Of a stretch of DNA of 64,000 nt, positions 44,634-53,443 are shown piece after piece. Under the pieces are notes generated by a model. The model did not search any database and had not been told where the DNA came from. It saw nothing but the letters and a program-made list of their open reading frames with translations. The stretch covers positions 1 through 64,000 of the forward strand of contig CAJVYQ010000002.1 of assembly GCA_913009825.1 (NCBI GenBank), in the 5' to 3' direction. Both the position numbers and the translations under genes were made by a program. Within the stretch, counting starts at the first letter, position 1. The number at the start of each line of letters is the position of its first letter. This stretch comes from an uncultured Deferribacteres bacterium. Its GTDB lineage: Bacteria; Zhuqueibacterota; JdFR-76; DREG01.

Positions 44634-45597
44634 ATTTCTGACTCAAATTGGCCAACACTTCATCCGACAGTGATAGCCCGTTTTGTCTGAAAGCCCAGAT
44701 CACCGCCCCTATTGCCGGTTCGAACCTGGGCTCATCTATCGTAATACCGGAAAATTTCTGCGTCAGGTGATCGATGATTTGCGGAAGCAGAACATCTTTC
44801 TGTTTGAAAACCGAACCGATATGAGCTACATCGAGCCTGTTTCCTTCCCGACCCATTTTTTTGCCAACTGCGGCAATCATCTTGGCAATTTCTTCCGCTG
44901 TTTTTGCCACAATTTTTTTTGCCGCGGTGTCGCCGTCTTTTGCACATCTGAAAACCAGCGGCGCCAGCCCGGCAATATCCTCTTTTTGCACTTTGCTTTC
45001 AATGTACATCTTCCGCACAATCTGATCGATTGAAGACAAATGCAGCGCAGTCTCAACCTCATGTTTCAGGGCGGTGGGTTCCCCCCGGCTATCGTGATCC
45101 TTGAGCGCGGCCAGAATGGCCTGATGGCCGATGAAAAAACCGCTGCCTTCATCTCCCAAAAGATACCCCCATCCGCCGGAACGGTGCAGCGCTCCCTTCT
45201 CGTCCAGGCCAAAGCAGATAGAACCGGTGCCGGCGATGACAATGACGCCGGCGTTCCCGGCAAAAGCGCCCATCAAAGCGATGTAGGCATCACTTTGCAC
45301 CGAAACCCTGTCTTCAAATCCCAACGAGATAACCGCCTGGCGAACGGCATTCTGATCTTCCTCTCTGCCCGCGCCGGCCAGGCCTAAGGCCCAATGATCT
45401 ATCTCCTGCCGTGATATTTTCATCTTCCCGCGCAACTGCGACAGAATCTCCTCCGCTACCGTCCGAACCCCGGCTACACCAACGCGCTGGAAATTGGACG
45501 CCCCCGCCTGAATGCCGCAAATAATTTCCCCGTTTTCTTTTGTGACAACGGCATTTGTTTTGCTGCCGCCACCATCGATTCCAATCAGATAATTCAT
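44620..45597 (-). CDS. BadF/BadG-type kinase, probably N-acetylglucosamine kinase
   Basis: A 325-residue ASKHA-fold ATPase. The phosphate-1 motif is IGIDGGGSKTNAVV, the adenosine region VIVIAGTGSICFG, and GGWGYLLGDEGSGFFIGHQA is the typical N-acetylglucosamine-kinase-like segment. Together with anmK and nagB, the likely reaction is phosphorylation of GlcNAc or another amino sugar released from peptidoglycan; this is inference from context. AAAAGGAAA lies upstream of the ATG. Confidence 0.85.
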   Translation of the reverse strand: MNYLIGIDGGGSKTNAVVTKENGEIICGIQAGASNFQRVGVAGVRTVAEEILSQLRGKMKISRQEIDHWALGLAGAGREEDQNAVRQAVISLGFEDRVSVQSDAYIALMGAFAGNAGVIVIAGTGSICFGLDEKGALHRSGGWGYLLGDEGSGFFIGHQAILAALKDHDSRGEPTALKHEVETALHLSSIDQIVRKMYIESKVQKEDIAGLAPLVFRCAKDGDTAAKKIVAKTAEEIAKMIAAVGKKMGREGNRLDVAHIGSVFKQKDVLLPQIIDHLTQKFSGITIDEPRFEPAIGAVIWAFRQNGLSLSDEVLANLSQKYEMV

Positions 45598-45625
45598 CTC
45601 GTTTTCCTTTTTCTACTATTTAAAA

Positions 45626-45660
45626 GCCGCAAAGACACCAAGCCACGAAGTTTCACCAAA
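45626..45660. repeat. eroded intergenic repeat (CGCAAAG / CACGAAG family)
   Basis: The segment GCCGCAAAGACACCAAGCC followed by ACGAAGTTTCACC resembles the CACAAAGGCACAAAG repeat at 9981-10000. It lies in the 278-bp spacer between the kinase gene and trpB2, which otherwise holds only the terminator at 45836. Confidence 0.4.
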
Positions 45661-45835
45661 ATTGAGCGATTCCTATCATTGGGAAATCTTTTAATAAATC
45701 TGTTAAAGCTTTCTAAACTTAAAAAACACAAGTAGAAAAGTCAACACAAAAGGAAAAATAAGGCGGGCGGATACTGCGATATTTATAAAAAAATGTCATT
45801 TTTATGATGGTGCTATTCTTGAATACCATTAAATT

Positions 45836-45869
45836 TGCCGGGCGATAAAACCTGTCGCCCGGCATTTTT
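45836..45869. terminator. terminator hairpin downstream of trpB2
   Basis: A perfect 10-bp GC-rich stem TGCCGGGCGA (45836-45845) / TCGCCCGGCA (45855-45864) has T-rich sequence beyond it on the plus strand and a short T run on the minus strand. It lies 12 bases beyond the trpB2 stop. Confidence 0.75.
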
Positions 45870-45875
45870 CATTCA

Positions 45876-47231
45876 TCAGTCGATTTTGGGTAATTGCGCC
45901 ATTGCCGCATCGATCAATTCTTTGGGGTATTGGTAATTTGACAATCTTCCGGCCAGATAATCGTCGTAGGCGGAAAGATCAAAATGGCCGTGACCGCTAA
46001 AGTTGAATAGAATTGTTTTTTCGGTTCCGGTTTCTTTGCATTTTTTTGCCTGACGTATTACTTCTGCAATCGCGTGTGTGGTTTCGGGAGCCGGCACAAT
46101 GCCCTGGGTTCTGGCAAAGAGAAGCCCGGATTCAAACGTTTCCAATTGCTGAATTGCATTTACGTTAATTAATTTCTGTTTTGCCATCGCGCTTACTAAC
46201 GGCGCCATTCCGTGATAGCGCAGTCCGCCGGCGTGAATTTTGGGAGGTATAAAACCATGCCCCAGTGTATACATTTTCAGTAACGGCGTCAAACCGGAAA
46301 GATCGCCAAAATCGTAGGAGTAAAGTCCTTTTGTAATGGATGGCGATGCAGCGGGTTCGATGGCAATAATATCGATATCTTTGCCGTTAATTTTATCTTT
46401 GGCAAAAGGGAAAGCGAGTCCGGCAAAATTGCTGCCGCCGCCGATACAGCCGATGATCACATCAGGATATTCGCCAACAGATTTCATCTGTTCTTTCGCT
46501 TCCAAACCGATAACCGTTTGATGCATCAGGACGTGGTTCAGCACACTGCCCAAAGCATATTTTGTCCCCGGATGGCTGATGGTTTCTTCCAACGCTTCGC
46601 TGATCGCCATTCCCAGGCTTCCCGGTGAATCGGGATCTTCCGCTAAAATTTTTCTGCCGGTCTCTGTCTGTTCCGACGGACTGGCGTAAATTTTACCATT
46701 CCAGACTTCGATTAACGAACGGCGATACGGTTTTTGCTGATAGCTCACCTTCACCATGTAAACAATACACTCGATATCAAAAAGATTGCAGGCAAAGGAA
46801 AGCGCGCTGCCCCACTGGCCGGCGCCGGTTTCCGTGGCAATTCTGTTGAACCCTTCTTTTTTATTGAAATAGGCCTGCGCTACCGCAGTGTTTGGTTTGT
46901 GACTGCCCGGAGGACTGACGCTTTCATTTTTAAAATAGATCCTTGCGGGTGTTGCCAACGCCTCTTCCAATCGATATGCCCGCACTAAAGGAGTTGGGCG
47001 CCACAGCCGGTAGATATCTAAAATATCTTCCGGGATGGCTACAAATCTCTCCATAGTAACTTCCTGTTTGATCAATTCCATGGGAAAAATGGGGGCAAGA
47101 TCGTCAGGGCCAATCGGTTTTTTAGTTGCCGGATGCAAAGGCGGATCCGGAAGTTTTTTTAAATCCGCTTGAATGTTGTACCATTGCTGCGGTATTTTGT
47201 CTTGTGACAGAGTAATAATAGATTGCACCAT
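45876..47231 (-). CDS. trpB2: tryptophan synthase beta chain, TrpB2 type
   Basis: A 451-residue PLP enzyme of the TrpB2 branch, about 50 residues longer than ordinary TrpB. The cofactor lysine is K112 in [11 protein letters not shown], the phosphate loop is GCIGGGSN, and [14 protein letters not shown] binds substrate. The enzyme joins indole with serine to make tryptophan. No trpA or other trp gene is in the window, consistent with TrpB2 often standing alone. A trp-type attenuator with a Trp-rich leader peptide lies directly upstream (47265-47477), which argues that the physiological product is tryptophan. AGGAGG lies 6 bases before the ATG. Confidence 0.94.
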   Translation of the reverse strand: MVQSIITLSQDKIPQQWYNIQADLKKLPDPPLHPATKKPIGPDDLAPIFPMELIKQEVTMERFVAIPEDILDIYRLWRPTPLVRAYRLEEALATPARIYFKNESVSPPGSHKPNTAVAQAYFNKKEGFNRIATETGAGQWGSALSFACNLFDIECIVYMVKVSYQQKPYRRSLIEVWNGKIYASPSEQTETGRKILAEDPDSPGSLGMAISEALEETISHPGTKYALGSVLNHVLMHQTVIGLEAKEQMKSVGEYPDVIIGCIGGGSNFAGLAFPFAKDKINGKDIDIIAIEPAASPSITKGLYSYDFGDLSGLTPLLKMYTLGHGFIPPKIHAGGLRYHGMAPLVSAMAKQKLINVNAIQQLETFESGLLFARTQGIVPAPETTHAIAEVIRQAKKCKETGTEKTILFNFSGHGHFDLSAYDDYLAGRLSNYQYPKELIDAAMAQLPKID

Positions 47232-47264
47232 GTTGTTCCTCCTGTTTAGTTTATGATGAATGAG

Positions 47265-47301
47265 TAAAAAAAAAGCCCGTTTTCTAAATTAAAAACGGGC
47301 T
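47265..47301 (-). terminator. attenuator terminator before trpB2
   Basis: On the minus strand AGCCCGTTTT... pairs with AAAACGGGCT (plus-strand arms 47292-47301 and 47274-47283) with an 8-base loop, followed by nine Ts (47273-47265). It lies between the leader peptide stop (47322) and the trpB2 start (47231). A competing antiterminator can form between 47344-47358 and 47283-47295. Confidence 0.9.
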
Positions 47302-47321
47302 CATTGCAAAAAATCTTTAGA

Positions 47322-47420
47322 TCAAAAACGCAAATTCGGTTCCTTTTTCAATTTAGATACAAACCACCACCAGCCCCACCAAAATCGCCAATCTAAATTA
47401 AAAAACATTGTCTTCTGCAT
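47322..47420 (-). CDS. trpL: tryptophan-rich leader peptide (trp attenuator)
   Basis: A 32-residue peptide starting at ATG 47420 with AGGG 6 bases upstream. Its centre reads DWRFWWGWWWF, with Trp at positions 11, 14, 15, 17, 18 and 19: six Trp codons in nine. It ends at TGA just before the attenuator terminator. The RNA holds three related segments. Region 1 (47391-47399, just before the Trp codons) can pair with region 2 (47344-47358, just after them). Region 2 can also pair with region 3 (47283-47295), which overlaps the terminator stem and loop. A ribosome stalled at Trp codons would cover region 1, let region 2 pair with region 3 and prevent termination. The encoded peptide probably has no other role. 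Confidence 0.88.
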   Translation of the reverse strand: MQKTMFFNLDWRFWWGWWWFVSKLKKEPNLRF

Positions 47421-47448
47421 TTTTTTCCCTGTAAAAATAATTGTATGA

Positions 47449-47477
47449 AATGTAATGATATCTTTTGTGTTTGTCAA
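47449..47477 (-). promoter_or_regulatory. promoter of the trpL-trpB2 unit
   Basis: On the minus strand a perfect -35 TTGACA (47477-47472), a 17-base spacer and TACATT (47454-47449) form a good promoter. The -35 box overlaps the stop codon of bioY. Transcription would start near 47442, about 22 bases before the leader peptide. Confidence 0.7.
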
Positions 47478-48043
47478 CCATAAATAAAAATTTTAATTTG
47501 ATCCTTTAACTTCACAGCGATCACCGCGGCCAAAACCGATTTAATAAGCAAACCGGGAATAAAAATAACAAACCCAAAAAAAATTGCTTTAAATATGGGA
47601 AAACTTCCCCCAGTGTAAAAATTTTTCAACACCCACAGATAGGCTATGCCCGGCACGAAAATAAGCAGGGAGGCGATGACCATATTCAGCCAAATTGAGA
47701 ATGTTTTGTGGGGAGATTTTTCCCGGATTCTACCGATTCCCGCCTCTTTGCCGGTCCAATAGGCGGCAATTGGAAATGCAATCAAATAACCGAATCCCGG
47801 AGTCAGAACAATTCCCGGGCCGCTGCCGCCGGCAAAAACAGGAAGTCCGATAATTCCCAACAGCAGATATATCCCCATGCTCACAGCACCCCAGGTTGGC
47901 CCCAGAAAGCAGCCGGAAAGCAGAACAAAAAATGTCTGTAAAGTAAACGGAACCGGCAACATGGGAATCCTGATTACAGCGCCGATACCCGTTAATGTGG
48001 CCATCAAACCGGCAAGCAGGAGCATTTTAAGTTGTGTTTGCAC
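47474..48043 (-). CDS. bioY: biotin transporter BioY
   Basis: A 189-residue membrane protein with about six hydrophobic segments, the substrate-binding (S) component of an ECF-type biotin transporter. Family features are IRIPMLPVPFTLQTFFVLLSGCFLGPTWGAVSMGIYLLLG, here spanning about residues 25-64, and GSGPGIVLTPGFGYLIAFPIAAY. No BioM/BioN energy components are nearby; BioY can work alone or with a shared ECF module. The start is GTG at 48043 with AGGA about 11 bases upstream; ATG at 48025 is an alternative. Confidence 0.92.
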   Translation of the reverse strand: MQTQLKMLLLAGLMATLTGIGAVIRIPMLPVPFTLQTFFVLLSGCFLGPTWGAVSMGIYLLLGIIGLPVFAGGSGPGIVLTPGFGYLIAFPIAAYWTGKEAGIGRIREKSPHKTFSIWLNMVIASLLIFVPGIAYLWVLKNFYTGGSFPIFKAIFFGFVIFIPGLLIKSVLAAVIAVKLKDQIKIFIYG

Positions 48044-48078
48044 TGTTTTTTGTTTCCTGTGAAATTTGTTTTATCATC

Positions 48079-48141
48079 CCGCAGAGAGTGCTTGCAAACC
48101 AAAAAACGAAACAATCCCGGTATTCTTCCCGTTCTCTGCGG
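48079..48141. repeat. inverted repeat in the bioY leader
   Basis: CCGCAGAGA (48079-48087) and TCTCTGCGG (48133-48141) form a perfect 9-bp stem around 45 bases. ACCGCAGAGAACG resembles a widespread class of intergenic repeats, and the other non-coding repeats in this window (9981, 45626) look related. The rest of the 224-bp spacer shows nothing else clear. Confidence 0.45.
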
Positions 48142-48267
48142 TATAACCATAAAAATTTTTACCTTGCTACAAATAAAGAATTCCTACGCTTCTTTTCAAT
48201 ATAAAAATTATTTGATTTTACATTTTCCATTCCATATACTTTTGATTAACCAAAGAAAGGATCTTTT

Positions 48268-50914
48268 GTGAAAAAATTATTCGCCGGATTTCTGATCCTA
48301 TTACAGATCTGTTTTTTCATAGAAAGCGGCCTCGTTAAAGAGAAAAAAATAAAAACATTTTTTCTCCCTCTAAACAATCTGAAAAATAAAAGCGATTTAA
48401 TTATCAACAAATATACAACCTTAAGACCAAAAATAGGATTGGCGTTGAGCGGCGGTGGAGCAAGAGGTGTGGCCCACATAGGTGTGCTGAAAGTATTCGT
48501 AGAAAATAAAATTCCCATCGATTTTATTGTGGGTACCAGTATGGGAAGTGTTGTGGGCGGTTTGTTTGCTTCAGGATTCACGCCGGATGAAATTTGGCAG
48601 TTCACTAAAAACATAAATTGGGCCGACATTATTCAGGATCAGCCGCCAAGAATGAGTCTGTTTTTATCGCAGAAAGAAGTGAGAAAACGGAATCTTCTGA
48701 GCATACGTCTTAAAAATTTTAAACCGTATATACCGCCCGCTTTTTCTCCAGGACAAAAATTATATACAGAACTAGCCAATTTAATTTTGAATGCTCCTTA
48801 TCAATCTATCCATGATTTTAACGATTTAAAAATCCCTTTCCGCGCAATTGCAACCGACCTGGTGTCCGGAAAAAAAATTGTCTTTTCCCGGGGGGATCTG
48901 GCTCAGGTTATGCTGGCCAGCTCTGCCATTCCACTTCTTTTTTCACCGGTGGCCATCGATTCGCTCCTTTTGGTTGACGGCGGCGCAACGGACAACATAC
49001 CGGTTGAAGAACTATGGAGTGAAGATGTGGATTTAAAAATCGCCGTAGACGTCACATCTCCTCTTCGTGCAAAAAATGAAATTTTGCTGCCGTGGCAGCT
49101 TGCAGATCAGGTAACTACCATCATGCAGGAGGACCAGAAGAAATATGCAAAACAACTGGCAGATATTGTAATTACACCCAAACTGGGGGATCGAACCAAT
49201 ACCGATTTTGACAGTCTTGAAAGCGCCTATTTTGCCGGTGTTCGTGCCGCCGAAGAAAAATTAACAACCATTCGCTCTTTCATGAAAAAATCAGAACTGG
49301 CGTTAAAGCAAACGAAAAACAAAATTTGGCATTTCTCATCCGTTGAAGTTAATAAAACTGAAGAACCACTGCCTTTTCAACCTATACCTGCCGGCAAAAA
49401 AAATTGGACTGAATTTAATATTCTGAGCACACTGAAAAACATCTACGCTACCGGATATGTTAACAATTCACACGCCGATATTTTTATGAAACCGGATTCC
49501 ACTTTCTTGCTCCGCTTTTCCATTGAACTTTACCCCGTTTTAAAAAAAATATCTTTTCATCACAATCATCTTCTTTCAGATAGTTTGATTTTTTCTCAGA
49601 TGAAAAGCAAGACCGGTGAACGGTTCAATGTAAAAAAATGGCAACGGGAGCGGGAACGGATCATTCGTCTTTTCAGAAAAGAAGGGTTTGCCAAGGCAAA
49701 GATCAAGAATGAAAAAATCGACCGGAACAGCGGTGTTTTGTCTGTAACCATCGATGAAGGCAAAATCAATTCTATCGAACTGGTCGGCAATAAAAAAACC
49801 AAATCTTTTGTTATCCTGCGGGAATACCCACTGAAAAAGGGAGATTATTTCAAAAAAGACCTTGCGCAAATCGGCATCAAAAATATTTACAGCTCCGATT
49901 TTTTCTACCGGGTTCAGCCTGAATATATTTGGCATGAGGACAAGCTGGATATTAAAGTGAATGTTGTGGAAAAGCCTTCCATTCTGTTCAATTTTAGTTA
50001 TAATTACACCAGAGACGACCGGCTGCAAACAAATTTCCAATGGATCGAAAATAATATTTTCGGCTTGGGAAACCGGCTGATTATCTCCAACATAATTGGT
50101 AAAAGAAGGATTCTGGGTCAAATCCGATTGCAATCGGATCGTATTTTTAAGTCTTACCTTTCTTCCACTTTGGACTTGTTCTATTTCAAACGAAAACATT
50201 ACGTTTTCAGGCAGGGGAATATTTTCGGTGAATTTCATGAGAGGCGGAGCGGCTTTCACGTATCCATCGGACAACAATTGCGGAGAATCGGCTTGATTTC
50301 CCTACAGCTTCGCCTGGAGCAGATAGCTTTGAACCCGGTTTTCGGTTACGGCTACCCTGTCACTCTCATCAATCAAACAAGCATTCGACTGCAATCTATT
50401 GTCGATTCTTTAGACAAATTGCCTTTCCCCACTCATGGGCGGCTGCATCATTTTTATTATGAAATGAGCAGCGAACTGCTGGGCAACAAAACACCCTTCT
50501 TCAAAATTTATTCTTCGATGGAATCATATTTCACCTTTTTCCGCCGTTTTACTATTCATCCAAAATTGGTTTGGGCTACCGCCGATTTAACCACACCTTT
50601 TCAGGAAATGTATATTTTGGGCGGTGAAAACTCTTTTTACGGATATCGCATGGACGAGAAAAGAGGACGGCGTCTGTTTCAAACGGATTTAGAACTGCGA
50701 TATTTTTTGCCGGGTAGATTACCCATCGAAACATATTTCAGTTTAAGGTACGACTTCGGCACAATTTGGCAAAACAGCCTGGCGGAGATCAATCTGAGAG
50801 ATTTTGTGCACGGATATGGCGGCAGTCTCGCTTTCAACTCCCTTTTAGGAGTGTTTTCGGCGAGTTACGGCAGAAACAGTGACGGCCGGAAAGATTATTA
50901 TTTTACTTTCGGAT

Positions 50915-50925
<11 letters not shown>
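48268..50925 (+). CDS. patatin-like phospholipase with POTRA and outer-membrane barrel (PlpD-like)
   Basis: An 885-residue protein with the layout of a type Vd autotransporter. A signal-like N-terminus is followed by a patatin domain (about 55-330) with oxyanion loop SGGGARG (61-67), nucleophile S91 in GTSMG and D237 in DGGATDN. POTRA-like segments (about 425-560) and a C-terminal BamA/Omp85-type barrel ending in FGFNF follow. The catalytic dyad is complete, so it should be an active lipase that is surface-exposed or released. The start is GTG at 48268 with AGGA 6 bases upstream. It is a single gene, and its end overlaps the convergent gene by 11 bases. Confidence 0.92.
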
Positions 50926-51546
<621 letters not shown>

Positions 51547-51654
51547 TTATAACAGCTTCATTCTTTGAAAAAATATTATCCTCTTCTTCCGATTTTCCCA
51601 AAATAAAGAACTCCTCAGGGCGCTGCAGAACAAAACATTTTTATACTCACTTCC

Positions 51655-52056
51655 TCAATCCTCCTTCTGCACGGAAAACCAAACCCGCCGCGATCTGGGT
51701 CCGTCAAATTCGCAGAAATAGAGTGATTGCCAGGTGCCGAACATGGGACGGCCGTTTTTGACCAGGATAGTCTCCGAAACACCGAACAAACTGGATTTGA
51801 TATGCGCCGCAGAATTTCCTTCCATGTGCGTGTAATGATCGTGAAACGGTACAATCTTTTCCATTTCCGTGTTGATGTCGCGCACAACATTGGGATCGGC
51901 ATTTTCGTTGATGGTAACGGCGGCGGTTGTGTGCGGCACAAACACATGGATCACACCATTTTCAATGCCGCTTTCGTCAATCGCTTTTTGCAGTAAATGA
52001 TCAATTATAACAAAATGTGTCCGGCGTTCTGTTTTGACTGAGTATTCCAATTGCAT
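51655..52056 (-). CDS. yjbQ: YjbQ-family protein (UPF0047)
   Basis: A 133-residue protein of the YjbQ family, some members of which show thiamin phosphate synthase activity. Conserved features are VFVPHTTAAVTINENADPNV, HMEGNSAAHIKSSLFG and GTWQSLYFCEFDGPRSR, which include the conserved His and Glu residues of the family. The length is typical. It stands between the DUF433 cassette and the envelope cluster; the spacer at 52057-52183 contains a stem that may end the cluster transcript. Confidence 0.92.
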   Translation of the reverse strand: MQLEYSVKTERRTHFVIIDHLLQKAIDESGIENGVIHVFVPHTTAAVTINENADPNVVRDINTEMEKIVPFHDHYTHMEGNSAAHIKSSLFGVSETILVKNGRPMFGTWQSLYFCEFDGPRSRRVWFSVQKED

Positions 52057-52096
52057 TTTTGTTCCTCTGAATAAAAAAGTTATTTACACCAAAATT

Positions 52097-52185
52097 AAAA
52101 ATTCTCCCACAGGCCCTTCCAGATAAAAAAGGGGACTATTCTGGTTCAAACAAAGAACGAGATGAAAACCTGCAGGAGAATTTTT
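52097..52185 (-). terminator. possible long-loop terminator after the envelope cluster
   Basis: AAAAATTCTCC (52097-52107) and GGAGAATTTTT (52175-52185) are perfect 11-base complements with a 67-base loop; the right arm overlaps the stop codon of the gene ending at 52184. After the stem the minus strand is AT-rich. The long loop makes it uncertain as a terminator. Confidence 0.4.
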
Positions 52186-53443
52186 ACGTTTTCCGTTTCT
52201 TCTTCTTTGCCGCCGGGAACAGAACATTGTTCAAAATGAGCCGGTAGCCGGGTGAATTTCTGTGCAGGGAAAGTTGTGTGGGCGGATCACCGACGGCATG
52301 CTGGTAATCTTCCGGATCGTGACCACCGAGAAAGGTGAAAGTTCCACGTCCTATATTACCGTGAATATATTTCACACTTTCCGTGCCGGGGATTTCGCCC
52401 ATCAGGACCACCGTATCTTTTATTTTTGAGCGACGAAAAGCCGTCGTCTGTCCCATAAAACCTTTGATTACATTTACATGGTTCTGTGTCAACATAGTAG
52501 GCACCGGATCGTATTTTGCCGAAAATTCAAACAGGGTGAAAGCATCCGCATCTGCGCCGCGCAATGGCGCGGCGTAACTGGGCGGAATATCAATATCAGA
52601 ATATTCGTAAATGAACGGATTCATATTCAATACAAAATTTTTGAAAGCAAATGTCTGTGAAAAATCAAGCTTCGCCTGGTAATTTGCATCTGGAGGATCC
52701 CCATCAAAAACCGCCGGCACAATATCGGTTTTCAGTGCGGCGAGGGCAATATCGTACGTATCCGTTGCCGAGCACATGGCAAACAGAAAACCGCCGCGCA
52801 GCACATATTCCCGGATTATCGATACTACCGCCTTTTTCATCCCGCTTACTTTCTTAAAACCCAATTCCGCCGCCATCGCCTCGTTCATTTTCACTTCTTC
52901 GATGTACCACGGCGCGTTACGGAAACTTGCATAAAATTTCCCGAATTGCCCGGTGAAATCTTCATGATGCAGGTGCAGCCAATCATATTTATCCAGATCG
53001 CCGCGCAGCACTTCTTTATCCCAGATTTTTTCGTAAGGGATTTCTGCATAAGTCAGGGCAAGGGTTACGGCATCATCCCAGGGTAATTTGTTTTGGGGGG
53101 TATAAACGGCGATGCTCGGCGCTTTTTCCAGCAACACCACTTCCATGTTTTCTTCTTCGATAGTGGCGTAAATTTGCGCCGCCTGACTACCGGTGATGAC
53201 GGAAGATGCCACGCCGCGCAGACGCAGTTCCCGTTCAAGCTCCCGATTTTCGTCCATCACAAATGAACCGCCCCGATAGTTAAGCAGCCACTCCACATTC
53301 AATCCCTTTTCCAACGCCCAATAAGCCACACCATAAGCTTTAAGATGATCCGTTTGCTGCAGATCCATATAAATAAGAATTTTTTGCCCCAACGTCAGGT
53401 TCGGCAGTAAAATCAACAGCAGGAAAAAGACAATTTTTTTCAC
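52184..53443 (-). CDS. exported protein of unknown function, Rossmann-like
   Basis: A 419-residue protein with a signal peptide (1-19). The mature start KILIYMDLQQTDHLKAYGVAYWAL and the long alpha/beta pattern suggest a glutamine-amidotransferase-like or Rossmann fold. HLHHEDFTGQFGKFY and FLGGHDPEDYQH are conspicuous His-rich segments that may bind a metal or a ligand. Related proteins are, as I recall, labelled asparagine synthetase B in some databases, but there is no N-terminal Cys nucleophile or SGGxDS loop here, so that label looks wrong. It is last in the cluster and overlaps the TPR gene by 4 bases (ATGA). Confidence 0.8.
   Translation of the reverse strand: MKKIVFFLLLILLPNLTLGQKILIYMDLQQTDHLKAYGVAYWALEKGLNVEWLLNYRGGSFVMDENRELERELRLRGVASSVITGSQAAQIYATIEEENMEVVLLEKAPSIAVYTPQNKLPWDDAVTLALTYAEIPYEKIWDKEVLRGDLDKYDWLHLHHEDFTGQFGKFYASFRNAPWYIEEVKMNEAMAAELGFKKVSGMKKAVVSIIREYVLRGGFLFAMCSATDTYDIALAALKTDIVPAVFDGDPPDANYQAKLDFSQTFAFKNFVLNMNPFIYEYSDIDIPPSYAAPLRGADADAFTLFEFSAKYDPVPTMLTQNHVNVIKGFMGQTTAFRRSKIKDTVVLMGEIPGTESVKYIHGNIGRGTFTFLGGHDPEDYQHAVGDPPTQLSLHRNSPGYRLILNNVLFPAAKKKKRKT

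Noticed and set aside
47440-47445. TACAAT as the -10 box of the trpL promoter
   Set aside because: It is 26 bases from the TTGACA box; TACATT at 47454-47449 gives the correct 17-base spacing.
48044-48267. Riboswitch in the bioY leader
   Set aside because: Only one 9-bp stem is seen, no known riboswitch core matches, and the stem resembles a dispersed repeat.
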